The notes beneath the pieces are model-generated. The model was not told the origin of the DNA. It ran no database searches and saw nothing but the letters and a program-made list of their open reading frames with translations. Below are positions 46,961 to 61,146 of a DNA stretch of 64,000 bases, one piece after another (position 1 is the stretch's first letter; every line of letters starts with the position of its first letter). Both the position numbers and the translations under genes were made by a program. The stretch is from Ligula intestinalis (Eukaryota > Platyhelminthes > Cestoda > Diphyllobothriidea > Diphyllobothriidae), in assembly GCA_036362985.1 (NCBI GenBank), contig JAYGXS010000003.1, positions 75,598,969 to 75,662,968 on the forward strand, in the 5' to 3' direction.

Positions 46961-49900
46961 TTAATATTACGTTGTACGAGTATTAATATCGCAAACCTTA
47001 TTTAGTGATCTATTATAATCAAAAACACATTTGACAGTTTAGATTAACACTTTTTCAAGCAATACTTATAGTTCAGACATAAAAACAGTGGTGCCCGTCA
47101 ACTGCACTTCTATTCGTACTTATGTAGACTGCTCATCGAATTTTCTCCAACCTGTTTCGCAAGCGTGCTTGCTTCATAGTGATAATCCTAAGGGATCACA
47201 TGAAAACCACTGAGCTGTGGAAAAATTGGTAGTTAACTCCAGGATCTTCACAGTTTGGGTACCTCAGTCCGCAGCCTTGACTTCGAGCAGAAGTAGACAC
47301 ATTTGCGCCGTGCTTTTGAAGACTTCCATCTGTCAGATTAATGTTAGTAGACTTGACCGAAATTCGCAGATTCCCGCAGATTCAGATAGGTGCCTTCTCG
47401 ACTCGGCTGTGCAATTCTCAGGCTATGGGTCTCCACCACTATCCTGTGTGCTCTTATCGCCTCAATTATCGCGGGCGCGCTAACATAAATCAACATACTC
47501 AACTTTACGTGGTTCATCAGGTTTCTTAACAAAAGTAAGTACAAGCGCGTCTCCAATGGCCTTTCGAAATTGTTATTCGAGGTGACCTCTAGCACCACTT
47601 TAAAATCATAAATAACTCTCTCACTGCAAGCAAACGCATCCTGACACCATAGAACTACCGTCGAGCTCGACAGTAAGAGACAGTGGCAGTGTCAATGATC
47701 GGCCTCCTATGCCCGATTACCGTTGACACTGTTGACTTATGATCGCTTGCCCGTAAAGTCCGAGAGTTTGCCTATTTACTAGGCAAGCTTAACGGAGATA
47801 AACCCCTCGCTGCTGTGCTATGTATCGCCAGCATGTCGGCGAAACACCTAGTACCTGTGTTATCAATATGGTTCAAAATTAGGAAATATAATCAAAGCTT
47901 TCTTCCTCCAACTCATGTGTAATTGTGTTTCATATGACGTGGTTGCCTAACAGGATGCGTCGAAGGGATTAAACACTACCTTTCTTTGGTTATCGACTCG
48001 TAGGCATTTACCTATCCTCATGGCAATAAAAACTGCGCGAACTTGTTCATATTTTCTGCCGCTGATTTTCACCTTTGCAGCGCTGTTTTTCGCATTTTCG
48101 TTGAGGACGTCTAGATCAGGTCGGGGCAGCTAAAATAATGGTAATTAGTCAGCCTAATGGTTTGCTGACCTCATATTCGAGCTAAGAGCTGTAAGGTCAC
48201 TTCCAGTTGAGTTCGCAGACCTTGGCTATTCTACCGCTATCCCCTCTCTGTCGCCGGAAGTGTGATTTTTGATAGCCTTTCAGGCAATGGCGGCAGATTC
48301 ATTGGATGACTTTATAAGCAACTGGAAGGAATTGCCAGAATATTTCCTTCAAGTTGCCTTCGTATAAAAACTTCGTTCACTCGAATGCCAAATTTCTCTT
48401 CAGCAAGTTAATTTCGCATTCAGACAACTGATCTGCATGAGTGTGAACACATTTACTCGACTGCTTTCCACAATATGTGGAGCATCGTTGTTGCTTTATG
48501 GGTTATTGTGGCAGCGATTTTAACAGGCAGGACTTATCTGTTGTTTTTACTTTACTGCCTTGACTTCTGGCCTGCTTTTAGGGAATAGCCGGATATTTTA
48601 CATAGATACCTGTAGAGAAAACGTGTCCAACAACAAATCGTTAATGCCCGTTTTCTCCCAAGAAAGTTTTATTTGGAATTCCATGCGTGTTCTAAATTAA
48701 CAGAAAACATGTTCTTTGCTAAGTGCCACCAGTGTTGGTATGGGCGGATTATAGCTACATAAAATGTTATAATTCAGCCACTGAAGTGATGGAAGTGTCC
48801 ATGAGATACCAAAAATATGCTAATGACAAACCAATCTTCATTAGGAAAGAGTTTCGATTAGACTTTTAGAAAACTTAATTGTATGATTCAGGGTTGGTAT
48901 TATAACAATGGGAAATTTTATCTTAACGATGCATTAAATTCATGACAGAATTGCAGCCAGCCTAAAAAAACATTCATATTTATTTCCTTAAAATATGTTT
49001 ATAATAATCTTGAACAAACGTGCAACTCTAGAGAATGCAGAAGATGGTTAATTTCTAAAAAATAGTAGTTATTCCAGCTTATGCCTCAAAAAATGGTTTT
49101 CTCTGTGTACGCCAGTGTAGAAACATATGCATCCAGAATTCGTATCAAGGAAATTATTTGCTACCTAAAAATATTGTCCATGGCAGCTGTGAATTAATCT
49201 TTCACCGTCTTGGTTTCTTTTGAAATGTTTATGAGCACCAGTGTGAACTGCTCCTCCTATCAATGTGATAATACTGAGCGTTGATTAGGTAGGAGTGTAC
49301 GCTTTCTGCTTCCCAAACCCAAATTAACCAACCATAATTCAGATAACCAGTTGGAGCCAGAAACAGAAACATGCTATTGGTTACAGCGCAGATAGCTCAC
49401 AGATCGCACCTGGCAGATGGGTCACAAGCATTTTTATAGAATCTAACTTTATCAGTGCCTCGTCACCTGTCATTATATGTCGCTGCAGATTGGGTCTTTA
49501 TTCAAGCAGGACCAGGTGTATACCGATCTCCTGGCTTCCCAAAACAAACAAGTTTCGTATCAGTAACAAATTTAATGAAGAAGCAACAAACTTCCAGGCC
49601 GAAGTAGTTCAAGGGGGCACGGCACGGAATGCACACAGATTGCTGCAATCTATTTGGGCTTATTCTGCTTCCATTTAATCCGTAAGGAACCTGACTGTCA
49701 GCTGGTTGAGGAAACACAAAGAGTTGCTCGATTACGGCTCAGCTAGCCCACAGACCGGTCCTAGAAGATGGGTTATAAGCACTTCGTCAAAGTAAATAGA
49801 TACGTGATATGTAGGACAGGAAGTTATGTATGGCAAGTCGCTGACGAACTACTGTTCAAATAATTGATTATGACCCATCCTGTTACGAATAGGTAGCTCA

Positions 49901-52900
49901 AAGTCGTTTACCTATTTTTTCTTTTATAAATTGATAATGATACATCGTCTACAGACCATGTGCGTCGTGTGCAAACACATTTTTTGTGCTTCTCGTCACA
50001 CCTAGCCTACATGTAGGCATAATATATCCAAAGGGTTGTCTTTTAATAAATCTACCATTTAGACCATTTTTAAGTGGCACTGAGGGTACTACCTGACTTT
50101 ATTTTGTGCTCAAGGGACAATTTATGTGTTTTCTATAATTGGAATGTTTAAAAAGTGTTATGTTGTGGGGACGTATGTCTACACATTTGCGGGACAACAT
50201 TTATAACTTCACGAACAACAGGTAGGCTTAATAAAAGAAGGCACAATATAGTATTTAAACATTTTGTGGAAAGGAGGTTAAGTTATATATTTTTGCGGTC
50301 GTTTAGGGTTGCATATTTTGCATTTTCTGCTATGAAATAAAGCTGTTCACTAGTTATTGTTTATTTAATGAGAATATGACTTGCAACCATTATTGTTTTG
50401 AGTTTGAATAAGAACAGAAATATTGTGCTGAAGACATACGCTTATATTTCCAATCGTATAAAGGTTATATAAGAAATGTTTCATCGGGACTGCCATCACA
50501 GTCCCTGTGTAATAAGCTCATATTTTGCGTGTAAATACCATTCATAAAGTTTGCTTCTTTACAAAAATAATAGTTGCAAATCCATTTTGCCTCGGAGGTT
50601 TGAACCGAGCAAGAACAATTAGTCAAACTTTGCATATAGTTAGACTATAAGACAACCGAAACTAGGCAGGCAGGCAGGCCCTAAAGACCCTTCTTAATAA
50701 AACTCTCTGGTGCGCTACCCGGTCAAAATTCTGACTACACTGGTGAAGCCCATTTAAAATTGACTGCAAACACTACCAAAGATGTCCTGTAATAACACCC
50801 AGGTCAATACCTGAGTATATGCCCAAATACGCTATTCTGTTGAGTGTACACAATAGGATGTGCAGCCAAAAGTTTCAACGGCAATCAAAACATGTTTAAG
50901 TCCGAAAGGAGGTCAGAATCTTAAAAGTTGGATGTTAGCTCGCTGTAGACAATAGTGGGATTTTCTGCATAGCCATTATTTATGCTATCGCTGAACACAC
51001 TAGACTGCAGAAGCGCACTTTGTTAGTTACATTTGTGCGATGCTGCATTGACTAAAACGTTTTTGAAACAAAGAAGGCACATTGTGGGTAGTTTTCAAAA
51101 CATGAGTCAATTACTGTCGTTTTTTCCCTGACTTGAAACCATTGAGTATAGCAGATTGGTGTTAATTGCATCCATTTTAATCCGAACGGCGACAAAACGA
51201 GTTGTGCAAAGCCAATAAAACTGCAACAAAATTTGGGGTAAATTGCAAAACCAAAGGCGGCTAACCACCATTAGCGTGCTCAACAAAAATTTGGAAATCA
51301 CATTCAGCGTAAACTTTCACTCCCAGTGACGACATTTCGGATGTGTTTGCGCGTAATGTGCTCAGAATGTTAGACGAAAGTGACACATTTTAACGAAATT
51401 TGCAAGACTACCTTATGTGAAGTGGTTTGCAGAATTAAACGCTGAAGGTTTTAAAATACGGTTAGCAAACTATTACCTTTCATTTTGTAAAAAAAACTGC
51501 AAGAAGCAAATTGTTTTGCTGAGTGAAAGAGCCATACTGAAAAACTAACATATTTGCGTGCAGAACGTTTCCAATAATTCCTTAAGTTATTTTAAAGCCA
51601 ACCATGGTGTTGAAGTTCGAAATGTTAACTTATTAACTTTCTCGTTGCACTTTTGGTGGTAGACTTCCATAAGTATTCTTGAAAACGTTTTAAGTAAAAC
51701 AAGGCCTTTTAAGCAGAAATTTTTGCAAGATGAAATCGAAAACTTGCGTTGAGTTGTTTAGCACCAGATCATTAGTATGGCTCACCAGTGTGCAGGATAA
51801 AAGATTTTTTATTAAGTCACAATTGTCATTTACGCATGGACATTTTGGCCAACCAATGAACATGGAGGCATAAAGCACATAACTCGACTTAAAAGTACTG
51901 AAGTCTTCAAGCTTATTTTTTATCCATTTTTAATTGGACGCCCTGGGGAGATTTTTCATTTTGCCATTAAACAGTCCTATGTATTTGTCATTGCTATAAG
52001 AATAGACCGGTTATATTTTTATAGGGCATTTAAACTTGGTAATCTACTTTTATCAAAATCATTGTCGGATCATACTGCTGGTCATATTCATAAAGCACAC
52101 AAAGGCTTACCCTAACAGAAAAGGGCTGCAACAAAAATGATGCATGCAAACCCGAAAACTATAAAATTTGATTTATTAAAACCTTCTTAAATTTCAAACA
52201 AACACTTTCCGCAGTCTGCCAAAATTGATGCATGGGCATTTTTATTTTTATGTAGAAAGTAACAAAAACCTTTAATAAAAAACACAATACATACTTCCCT
52301 ATTCAAACGGTTTTTACATTTGAAGCTGTTACTTAAAGTTAAGAGAAATCAAACCTTCCTGTGTTGAATGAGTATCCTGTTGGAAATGGTTTTTCCTCTC
52401 TGATTGTGAGCATAGCTCTCCAAGTTTTCGGTCATCCAATAGGAGGCTGAATGCTCAGGTTCTTGCTGCATTCCCATTGGCAAGTCCAATGACATGTAAT
52501 GTTTTATAAGAGGGCATCCTTAATAGTGTCTTAGCATGCGTTTTCAAATTTACAATTTTTTTCAATGTGCTTTGATTTTAAAAACTTACATATGTTTAAG
52601 TGTAAACTAAAATTACTCAAATATATTAAAGATTGCCAAATAGATTACATTCCCATTGAAGTATTTATCCGTTGGTTTAAGGATTCACTAGCTACCCAAC
52701 AAAATGTTCTTCAATCGATGTGTATATTGACTATCCATATAATTTGCCTTCTGCAAAAAAAACATGCTGACTTAACAAATCATGAAGGGGCTTTACTGTC
52801 GCATAATAAAGACACCCTATTGTTTCATAAAACATAACATCCAATATTCGAGGCGTTACAGTCAAAGTGAAACCAGCATGACGATGGAAAATTGTTTGAA

Positions 52901-54247
52901 GTCCATTATATTTACTGTAAAAGGCAAAATTTATCAAATTTAACGAATAATTTCCCTTTGTTCTACGTATTAAGTCCATACACTATGTTTTTAAAACAAT
53001 TTTACGTTTATTAGGAGAATTATACTGATGGAAATGCATCAAGTGAGAAGCAACAGGGAATATGCGCCTATTGAATCGCAATCATATGCAAAATCAGCTA
53101 CCAAGCAAAAGCATACATATCGAAGGCTCATATAAAGGAGTTTGAAACTCAAAGGAAGCTTGCCTCACTTTTTACCTATAGGATATTTCGTCATATTTTC
53201 TGATTGAGAACTGCCTTTTGTAAAATGACAGCATATTATTTCTGATCCAATTATTGCTTTTCATAGCTAGCACAATATAAGACACTAACTGAAGCATATA
53301 TAAAAGAAACTGTATGGAATATCATTGCCGAACAAAAGGGATTTACGCTTTTTAGTGAACGTCAAGGTCCAGTCATTTTTTATCGCAACTTACAGTTTTT
53401 ATTTTTGTCTATGTTGGTATGTAAACTAAAATTGTAGCATAAATTATTACGCTTACTTGAGATACAGTCTGCGGTTCATCTACCAAAACATTAGTTTTTT
53501 ACAAGCTGTAGTCATTAAATATCTCTTGTTAGATAAATCATTTTTCAGGGACACTTTTACATACCCCTAGGTTAAAAAACGATTTTTGAAAATACTCTGC
53601 CGTTGTAGTATTTTAATTCCAGTGAATTAGATAAATGTGATACAAAGTTAGCTAATACTTTAACTTATTTGCTTTTATTGCATAAATGTGAATGGCTGAT
53701 GAAAACCAGTTGATTTAAACTTTAAATGTTGAATATATAAATGAGGTCCGTTATTCGGGAAAGTTTACATGCAAGTTGCACCACGACGAGAATGTTTTCT
53801 CATATAGTATGTTACAACTTGTAATCGAGTTTTGGACATTTTTCACCCCCTTTCACTCATTCGAAACTAGCCCGGGATCTTGAAGCTAATCGTTCACGAT
53901 GAAGCGTTTTGATTATGGAAGATTCAAGAGTAAACGCCAGCTGTACAAGAATACTGAATACTTTACATTATTTTGCTGTCAATTTGTAAAATCATTAACT
54001 ATTTGTACAGGTATAATTGGAATTCAATTGGAAATGAGACTCCCAAGCAATATAATTCGGTGGCAAAAAATCGTTGGAAAATGCTTACAAATTTTTGTAA
54101 ATTTTCTACTCTTACACACAAGGTTATCGTCGGAAATGTGCGAAAAATGCGTACAGGACAGTGATTATTTCAAACTTTGGTTAATAACAGGACTTGTTGG
54201 TTGATGCCTTTTCCAAGATTTCCTGATGTTGTTATAAATTGCATCTA
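46961..54247. other. Long intergenic stretch, nothing recognised
   Basis: About 7 kb of AT-rich DNA, with a GC-richer part at 47.2-48.3 kb. Only chance-length frames are present. A tiny (GGCA)n run lies near 50667. Confidence 0.4.
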
Positions 54248-55252
54248 ATTTGAAGTGCCCATTAATGCACGAGTCATCACAGTAAATGGCCTCTAAAAAT
54301 TGACGGTCTTTCCTAGATGGGCAGGGGCCTGCAATGCGAGTTTGGTCCCATCTGAAGTTGAGCTCATTTCAAATGTATGCGAGGCTAATTTATATTTCTT
54401 TAAGCGTGTAGAAGCTGACTTTACTGTTTGTCAACAATAAAATGCATCGCAGTCGCAACAAGGAATTGTGAAACTGACTTCTTTTCTGTCCAACTAGCCA
54501 ATACTATTCTAAGGGTATACAGGCTGATTGCGCAGTGTGGTCATTGGCTTGTGCGCCATTTGGGTTTAATGCTTCCTCAGGTGTATTTCAACGAGTTCAG
54601 ACACGTTCTTAATTTATGGATTTGTTTGCCAATTTTGCGGATTGGGTTCCTGATCGGAACAATCTAGTACCTTTTCATTTTTGTTTTAACTCCTGTCGTC
54701 TTATGCATCCATGTACAAACTCCCTAGGATACGCTTTGTTTTAGAATAGTTTAAACAGGTAGTTAATTTTTTTTGGTATAGTTCGGTGCTAGAACGGTGT
54801 GTTCTTGCTCCATTGATTAAGGTGTTAACAGTACTCCGCTTATGAGCAACAGGATGGTTGCTATCGTAATGAACTTAATCACCTATAAAGGCCTTTTTGG
54901 GCTTAACCGATGTTTGAAACGTTCCATCAGTTTTTTGCCGTACGAGGACGTCAAGAAATGGGAGTTTACTATCAGCTTCTTTCTAGAGCGTAAATGTGAT
55001 TCCTGGCGGCATTGTACTAATGATGTTGCGTAGTGTTTCCAGTTGGTCGCTTTTAGCAATGAAAAGCATATCGTCAACAAAGCGTACCCACAACTTGGTT
55101 TTTACTAGTCGTAGGGCCAGTGCTTCTACTTTTTGCATCGTGAATTTAACTAAGAAGGCCGAAATGTTTGACCCCATCGGGGGTCCCTTTATCTGTTTAT
55201 AGTATTGCTGTTAAAATTGTTTAGTAATATCAAAGTGTTTTTGCAGGCAGAA
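54248..55252 (-). pseudogene. PLE relic: reverse transcriptase palm to GIY-YIG in one stop-ridden frame
   Basis: One minus-strand frame carries the element with about eleven stops and no frameshift. From 55252: FCLQKHFDITKQF, a stop, then QQYYKQIKGPPMGSNISAFL (RT motif around GTPMGSPIS), KLWVRFVDDMLFIA (the YVDD active site, here FVDD with both aspartates kept, 55081-55070), PPGITFTL, stop, ADSKLPFLDVLVRQKTDGTF, HYDSNHPVAHKRSTVNTLIN, VSELVEIHLRKH, AHKPMTTLRN, and a decayed GIY-YIG: IPCCDCDAFYC, stop, QTVKSASTRLKKYKLASHTF. It ends near 54248. Loss by point mutation only suggests slow decay of a dead copy. It belongs to a third PLE lineage, unlike the 17.9- and 29.5-kb copies. Confidence 0.85.
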
Positions 55253-56744
55253 ACAATGTACTGGTCCAGAAGTTAAAACATGCTCATGAATGTGTTTTCA
55301 CACAGTAATTGTTGGTTAGATATGAACATGCAAAACAGGTGCTCTTGCGCTGCATTTTTAAGTACATAGTCCCGTTTCCTAAATTTACTACTATTGTTAT
55401 CGCTACATTTAACATAATACCACTAACCTCATTCAGAATTCAACAAATTGCTAGAAGACGTATCACCTTGCGTCACTTGTGGTTCGATTTAAATGCGAAA
55501 AGATGCCCACACTTACAAAGAATAAAAATAGGTAAATCTGTTATCTTTTTTCTTCGTGTAACAATTCAGCCATTCTTCGGCTATAACTTAATGGCGGACA
55601 ATCGATGCATACCTTCCAAACTAACCGCAGAATTCCTATTCACCGAAGTAGACTGCCTAACCAGTATGCATTTTCTACTAATTATTGACGTTGAAATAAA
55701 TTTTAAAACTGTAGGTAAATCTCGGTATGTGCCCCTTTGTTTATGGGGATGGTTTCAAAACAGTTTGAAATTGAATGAGTTTTGAGACTTTGAAGTGGCT
55801 ATTTCACTATCATCCCCACCTTTTTATGCCCTCTAAAGTGCACAGCGTTTTCTATGCCCAGTGCAAATTGTTGTGGGTATTAGATGATATCCTCTTCAGA
55901 GCCAAGCGAAACCAATAACTCTTCCTAATTAAAAAGTGTAAATCTGCTTTTAATTTGGAAGTACATGCCAAATTTACAACGGCCCTCGTTAATATCCCCC
56001 TAAATAAAGTGGTTTAAGCGTTGACTTCAGTCGGGCTTTGTTATTGTTTTGCATTTAAACCATATCGAAGCCACAAAGGTTTGCCAGATTGCGCCAAGCA
56101 AAGTCCTTCAACACGCCAAAACATGCAAGAATCTAAGAAACATTCAAGTGATTGATTATTTTTATTTATAAAACGAACACAAATGTGAATTGTTGAGTTA
56201 CCTCTACGAACATATATGTAAATTTTCATCTTTGGGTATATTTATCCAAGGTTTCCAAGGGCAGTCAGAAAAAAGCATTAAAGAACCTTGAAACCGTGCA
56301 TAAACTAAAAATGTCAGTGACAGTTCATTAGCGTAATCTGTACTGTAGCTTTTTAGCTAAATCTTGATACGATCCAAATGTTTGCAAACAGCCACGCAAG
56401 TAACCGGCGGCAGGGATAAAGCGCCCAAACGCACAATGCTTTCATATTAATGGTTCTAACGCTTATGCAAGGAGCACATTCTAATCAAATGATAGCCTTT
56501 TGGAGGCAGTAAAAGCAAAATTCAACTAGAAGGAAAGTATTAATGGTTTAGAGACTATATATTTCCTAGTGATAGGCATTTAAACAGTATTTTTGCGAGA
56601 GCACACAATCTTTAACTGTGGTATAGAAATGTCTGAAAGTAATTTTAGGTCTTTAAATGAAAGTACTCTACACGCATGCTCCTAATACTTTAAGGCTTGT
56701 ATATATGGAGTGTAATCAACAAATATGGGATGCCGGAATTCCAT
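55253..56744. other. Intergenic with an unassigned 158-codon frame
   Basis: A plus-strand frame at 55309-55785 is long for this AT-rich sequence but shows no motif I recognise, and it begins right where the PLE relic ends on the other strand. It may be chance or part of an unknown old element. Confidence 0.3.
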
Positions 56745-56866
56745 TTTTGGCTTATTTGTCGTCATCAGTGAGCCATCCCCAAAACCAGGCGGTGATTACT
56801 TGTATTTGAACTCGGAACCCTTGGTAATTGAGTGTGACACTCTCCCATTGGACCGCTAAGTGGCTG
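56745..56866 (-). repeat. tRNA-derived SINE-like repeat
   Basis: On the minus strand the order is TAGCGGTCCAATGGGAGAGTG (A-box-like), TCACACTCAATTACCAAGGG, then CCGAGTTCAAATAC (B-box-like), followed by a tail with CACCGCCTGGTTTTGGGGAT. Spacing between the boxes is tRNA-like. It differs from the other three tRNA-like repeats in the window, so it is a separate family or founder tRNA. Confidence 0.5.
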
Positions 56867-59800
56867 TTTGGTTGGTGGCATTTTCCTTAACCAAATAGAT
56901 AAGGGAATTTTCGAGTTCTCAACCTAATAAGGGACTTCTTTATAGCTGATGATGCATGATCGCAACGTTATCGAAACTCATTTTCAGGCTTTAGTTGATC
57001 TCAGGCGCACTGCAACATTGCTAGTTATAAACACACTATAAGCAACTGAAAATACACTATCACCAGCTACTTCCATAATATCATGAACATGAACCCTTAA
57101 TTACCTACTGGTGTCGAAGTACAATATTACGAAGCATAAGAAAAAAAGAAACAGCAGTCAGTAAGTCAAATGCAGTGTATCAAATGAGTATGCATATTGA
57201 TATGCGAAGCAATAATAAACAGCGGCGGGGTCCTATAAATCGCACGGTATTTTTCGATCTTTCGAAATTTTAGAAATGAGGGGTTATATTCTAAATCTAT
57301 TATACACGTGTAATTTAACTGAGTCAAGTCCAAGGGGTGCAGAAAATACATCATGCGTGACAGAGACTGGTGCTTCGTTTGAGTGTAAACTGAACAGGGG
57401 TGGACTCAGGATTCCTTAATCAACATCATGGAGTTAGCAAGTATAATCAGTCAGTACACACGTTCGAGCGCCACATGTTTCGAAAATAGAAATTTGCAAC
57501 GCACGCAAGATGATCGAAAAAATAAAACACTGATAAGATTTCGTGTTGTTATGAGTTTACTCTTAGCAGATTCTGGATTCAACAGTAATTTGCAAGAAGT
57601 TTATATTAGATCAGTTGCTATGGTCCAGGTTGCCAACGTTCTGGGTAAAAGTCTCTTCTCATGAGTCGCACCAAGTCTTAGTGGATTATCACTCTAGTTG
57701 TCAAATCAGACACACCTTTGAAAATACAATTACCTAGTAAGATCTCGTTTTTATCTTATTCTTAAAGTTTGCAATTCGTTTCAGGTGCTTCATAAGAGTT
57801 TGCGAAAACAAGGATGCCTGTCTTCCGGAGTGAGAAGCAATGGAAGACGCTTTTACAAGAAATGGGTGACGTGCAGTTTGGTATCATCTTAATGTTAAAG
57901 CAATCGTTTATTAAAGCACACTAATATTTCCTTACTCCTCAAGTCTTAAGCATCCTCTACGTTTGATTAAAATAATCATTAAATGGCGTTTTTTATCCTA
58001 ATATAGTATTAGAAAAGTCCTTCGTTTGCGTCTTCCGAATCGAATCTGAGCATATTTATGTGAATTTTGGAAAGCGATGGAAACATTGCACACTGTTTAG
58101 TCAAAAGTCAAGGTATAACTGGATCTGAAATGGTTTGGGATTGAAATTCATGCCAAACAGCTTTGTCTATGTGACTGTGCAATTCTTTATTGGGCAGCAT
58201 AAAAAATCATTGTTGTTAAAATTTCTGGGTTTCGGCGCACACTGTTCCTGTCGTCTGCTTTATTTCGCCCTTAACACCAGCCCTTCTACGCGCACTGTGC
58301 AGTGGCTGATTTTACAAAAATATCCGGCTCAATAAGTAACTACGGTCAGCGTGAAACCTCGTGAAATATTCACCGAAATTTTGAAATTATTTTTCAATTC
58401 GAAAGAAGTACTCCCATAGGTTTTGATTTCAATCATCTTCAAGCCCAAATTCCAGGATTTTTGGTACGTGGTAATTGTATGATTCTGTCATTCCGCTCTT
58501 CCCAGATGCTTGCAAAACCTTCACTCTGTAATAAATTACTGCTCGTCACTAATACATTTTTCCATCTACTTTTTAGTGACCCTTACAATTCAAATATATT
58601 TTTTAAAACGCGTGCTCATTATATCAACTCATACAAGTACTGGTGAGAATGTAAAATTTTCGAATATAACATTTTAATAGTGTTTTTGGTTTCAAAATAT
58701 TTAGAACTGTGAAATGTTTTTGACAGTACAATATGCACTTCAATAAAAAAAGCTGTCAGTTTATTATTGCTCGTTAGAGAGAGTGCAACATAGTAAATAT
58801 TTGTAGAAAAATTGTATGATTCTTTTATGTTGGCAGAGAAGGAAGCATTATTCTTTTAATACAGAAAGTACACGGATTTGTGCCGTTAACCATTAATAAA
58901 CATACAACGGTGATTTGGGCTCACGTACATTCGGCAATTTAAAGGACTGGTTTTGAAACTGAATACACTTTTAAATTAATTATTAACTGGAAAGAGCACA
59001 TGCTTTAGTAACAACTGAATGCATAAATATACATACTTGCTTATGAGTTCTACAAAATATAATTAAATGTTGTAAGAGGCATACTTCGCAGTGGTTGATG
59101 GCTTTCAATCCAACTTTTCACTTACAGTTTCCGCCTACGCCTATTGACCTTAAATATACTGGTGTATTACGTGAACAGAAATTAATTTCACAGGAAATTA
59201 AAAAGCTGAATATTTAAATGGACAAGTGCATTCAACATTTACCAGAACATTCTAACTTATTAGTAAGTTATATGACCGACGTGAGTGTAATAACTCTTAC
59301 TTATGCTGCATTGTAATGAAAAACAAAATCCCGCCTAAGAAATTTTTCCTAATCCAAAATATAACTCAGAATTTCAGCTGCTTTATCGCTGACATTGATA
59401 TCATTAAGGAAAGAACATAAACTGATTAATTTGGCAGGAAATATCGACTAACCGCTTCAGATACTTCAGCTGTTTTGATGATCTGCTTAGATCGCACATA
59501 GCTGGCCTCTGGTCTACCCTGCTCTGGCAAAACTGCTTAGTCCTTTGTATTTGAAAATGATAATGGGGGTTGCAATTAAAAATCCTCAGGAACTATTTGC
59601 TTCTTACCAGAAGTTAGAAAATACCTGTACTAAATGTACTATGCTTGTTACTAAAAAAAATATGAAAAAATTGCTGGCTAGCCTGTGATTCCGAAGGCGC
59701 TAAATACGCATGCATCGCCTTACATGTGCCGATATGGCTACCCCTTCGCCGTTTTCGCGCATAATGTACACTCTCAGTCTGGTGGCCATAGCTTTCTGCT

Positions 59801-61146
59801 TGACCTTTTCAGTTAGGCTGGCAGAAAACGCTTCATAAAACAAAATATCCGTCTCTCGCCATCTGTCCAGCCTTTACGAAGCGTGATCACTCGAGATGTG
59901 TGGACATATTTTCGACATCAGATGTGAAACTAGGAGTCGCGGGAACAGCACGTTCGGCGCACATACCAGCTGCCGCAGATGGTTGGTCTCATAAGTTTAC
60001 TTTGGGAAGTAAATAATCCGACAGGCCAAACCGAGGGGTGGAGAGGGGCGTAATAAATGGAACAGCAGTCGTAGGCAACTTCCTTGCTCCATCAACAATC
60101 GACAATTCTCTGATGTCTAGAAGCAAACAACTGTCTCTAACGGGCAGTCGGAGAAAAGAAAGCAATGTTTCTTATTTGCGTAGTAAGCAGTACCAATAAT
60201 AGTCGAATAACGTTTGGTTGCATCTAGCGTCATTGTGACATGTAAGGTCATTTGAAGAAAGATTGCTTACCAGAGCCTTGCCTTATTAAAATATTTTCAT
60301 ATTTTGCTTAAGATAATTAACGGTCCCTATTAAAAATGCTTTAAGCCATCCTCTTTTTTTTCCTGCTCTTTGTCAGATGACCACATTCGAACGATTTTTA
60401 CTCAAGCTTGCATCTCAAGGGTTAAAAATATAGTGTTCATTCTGAGCGTAAAATTTTATATCTTCATTCACTCAACGTTTAATGTTGCCCACCGAAGCAT
60501 TATGCGAGTAATAAAAAAACGATATATGTTGGCGTACATTAAACGTAAAAGTATCTACCTTCCGGGCAAGCGCGACTGGAACCTTTTACTGCATACATTC
60601 TGTTCGAAATAGCAAGTAGCTCGCTTGAAAGGTTAATATCGATTAAAATAATCTACTTATGAGCAGCACACAAATTCCGAAATGTAACTGTTGTTCGTAA
60701 AATTATAACTAGCAGCTGCTTTGGTCAACGAGCGTGACGGTAAAATTTCGAAAAGGAGTACATTTTCCCTCCTTAAACCCTATATTAGTCCTCGACTATT
60801 TTTACTTGCTAATAGATCTATTGATAGTTTACTTAGTAATGAAGTGTTGCATGATAGGTCGACCATCCCAAACGATGATGTTCACCATTTGCCCAAGAGC
60901 AGGGACGGTAACTGTAGTCAGATATAGTGAAAGTAGATGCGCCGCCATCCACCCGAATCTAAACCCTCTCCTCTGCATAAAACGTTTGCAATACAAAGTT
61001 CAGATGACCGAACAGGAATCAGGCGTAAGTCCCTTTGTCCAGATTCAGCCATTATCCCCGCCTAACGTAGTCTTTAGTGACAGTAGACTTTGCGTGAGTA
61101 GTACTGCACATTCTACCTTCACTTAGCTATTACTACCATCACTGGT
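56867..61146. other. Intergenic, nothing recognised
   Basis: AT-rich with a GC-richer patch at 59.7-60.1 kb that may be an old repeat. No convincing coding frame. Confidence 0.4.

Noticed and set aside
55309..55785. 158-codon plus-strand open frame
   Set aside because: Long for the local composition, but I recognise no family and the following sequence is full of stops. Not enough to call a gene.
56946..56980. CTGATGA followed 20 bases later by GAAAC, hammerhead-like
   Set aside because: The bases between cannot form a helix II, and the following TCATTT gives no proper cleavage site.
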